This document shows positions 63,586 through 64,000 of a stretch of DNA of 64,000 bases, one piece after another (position 1 is the first letter of the stretch; each line of letters opens with the position of its first letter). The notes under the pieces are model-generated. The model had not been told where the DNA came from, made no database searches, and saw only the letters and a program-made list of their open reading frames with translations. The stretch is from Pontibacterium sp049603715. GTDB taxonomy: Bacteria; Pseudomonadota; Gammaproteobacteria; Pseudomonadales; Balneatricaceae. Location: assembly GCA_049603715.1 (NCBI GenBank), contig JBMYSW010000017.1, positions 1 through 64,000 on the forward strand. The letters run 5' to 3'. Made by a program: the position numbers and the translations under genes.

Positions 63586-64000
63586 TTATTTAAAAAGTGA
63601 GCGTGCTTTGGTGGGCTGACGAAGTAACTTCCAGCTAACCACCAATAGTAGGCTGAGGTTAACAAGTGCAATATCGGTCATGGATAAGCCGATAAAGTTC
63701 CAGCTGGGCTCGGCGCATTGTGTGGTGCTGGAGTATAAGGAAGAAATGGAGCCAAGAAAACTCGAGTCGCCCATGCGCTCAATCATTGATGCTTGGCAGT
63801 CTTGGCCGTTCAGCTGATTTTGAACGTCGTTCCATAGATGTAGGCCAATGGTCATTAGCCCTGAAAGGCAAACAGATAAAGAAAAAAGCGCATACACTTT
63901 TTGGCCGATAGGGTAAGGATGGTGCAAGAAGGCAAGCACAAAGCAAGCTAAAAGGGCAATATTTAACGTGCAGGTTAAACTGAAAATAGGCGATGGCGTT
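63586..64000 (-). CDS. DsbB-like membrane protein, 5' end beyond the window
   Basis: The frame is open to the window edge. It shows the C-terminal DsbB pattern: HHPYPIGQKVYALFSL, a periplasmic loop with two cysteines (NGQDCQAS and TTQCAEPSWNFIGLSMTD), then a last helix. DsbB reoxidises DsbA using quinone. Aligning on the HHP and the later region, the position of the N-terminal CxxC appears as SPIF, so the first redox pair may be missing. Only about 137 codons are visible, so this needs the upstream sequence. A GTG at 63939 could start a shorter protein but the homology continues upstream. Confidence 0.65.
   Translation of the reverse strand, partial: TPSPIFSLTCTLNIALLACFVLAFLHHPYPIGQKVYALFSLSVCLSGLMTIGLHLWNDVQNQLNGQDCQASMIERMGDSSFLGSISSLYSSTTQCAEPSWNFIGLSMTDIALVNLSLLLVVSWKLLRQPTKARSLFK

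Overview
The window is chromosomal DNA from a marine-type gammaproteobacterium, most likely Oceanospirillales-like. The gammaproteobacterial backbone genes support this: rapA, dnaX-ybaB-recR, rnd-ycgL-ycgN, radD, hrpB, srkA, yaiL, tcdA. So do a TAXI-type TRAP transporter, a NaChBac-type ion channel and a YeiH carrier. No rRNA, tRNA, CRISPR array, prophage or insertion sequence was seen. Species cannot be named from sequence reading alone.

Layout. 1-4.1 kb: end of tcdA, an arsenate-detoxifying GAPDH/ArsJ pair, and a stand-alone prephenate dehydratase. 4.4-16.3 kb: rapA, a peroxiredoxin, a small unknown, an MBL phosphodiesterase, a glycosyltransferase-radD pair, a secreted-protein-like unknown, a CPA2 antiporter and yaiL. 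16.7-23.2 kb: a small unknown, then an inositol/sugar operon (iolG, binding protein, permease, ATPase, TIM-barrel isomerase) divergent from its LacI regulator, with three near-identical operators between them. 23.3-33.7 kb: housekeeping genes srkA, dnaX-ybaB-recR, rnd-ycgL-ycgN and hrpB, plus a PhnD-like protein without a signal peptide.

33.7-42.4 kb is a coherent module: a DctB/DctD two-component system, a well-spaced sigma-54 promoter with two upstream palindromes, a TAXI TRAP receptor, a fused TRAP permease and L-2-hydroxyglutarate oxidase. Together they suggest two-component-controlled uptake and oxidation of 2-hydroxyglutarate or a related dicarboxylate. It ends in a strong terminator, followed by a structured non-coding stretch rich in GGA motifs and a 27-residue membrane peptide.

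43-52.4 kb: a di-heme peroxidase lipoprotein, an RsuA-type pseudouridine synthase, a small 72-residue protein, an amidohydrolase, an HD-GYP protein, a voltage-gated channel with an unusually acidic selectivity filter, and YeiH with a divergent LysR regulator.

52.5-64 kb is accessory in character: qorB/ytfH, a divergent LRAT-like enzyme and membrane-tailed XRE regulator around a 30-bp perfect palindrome, a shikimate-dehydrogenase-like gene, an AraC regulator beside a polyol dehydrogenase interrupted by an in-frame TGA, a PrlF-YhaV toxin-antitoxin pair, gcvP, an LpxR-like outer-membrane enzyme, and a DsbB-like fragment running off the end. The best candidates for something undescribed are the LRAT/XRE pair, the sigma-54-TRAP-LhgO module and the leader/peptide region at 42.5-42.9 kb.
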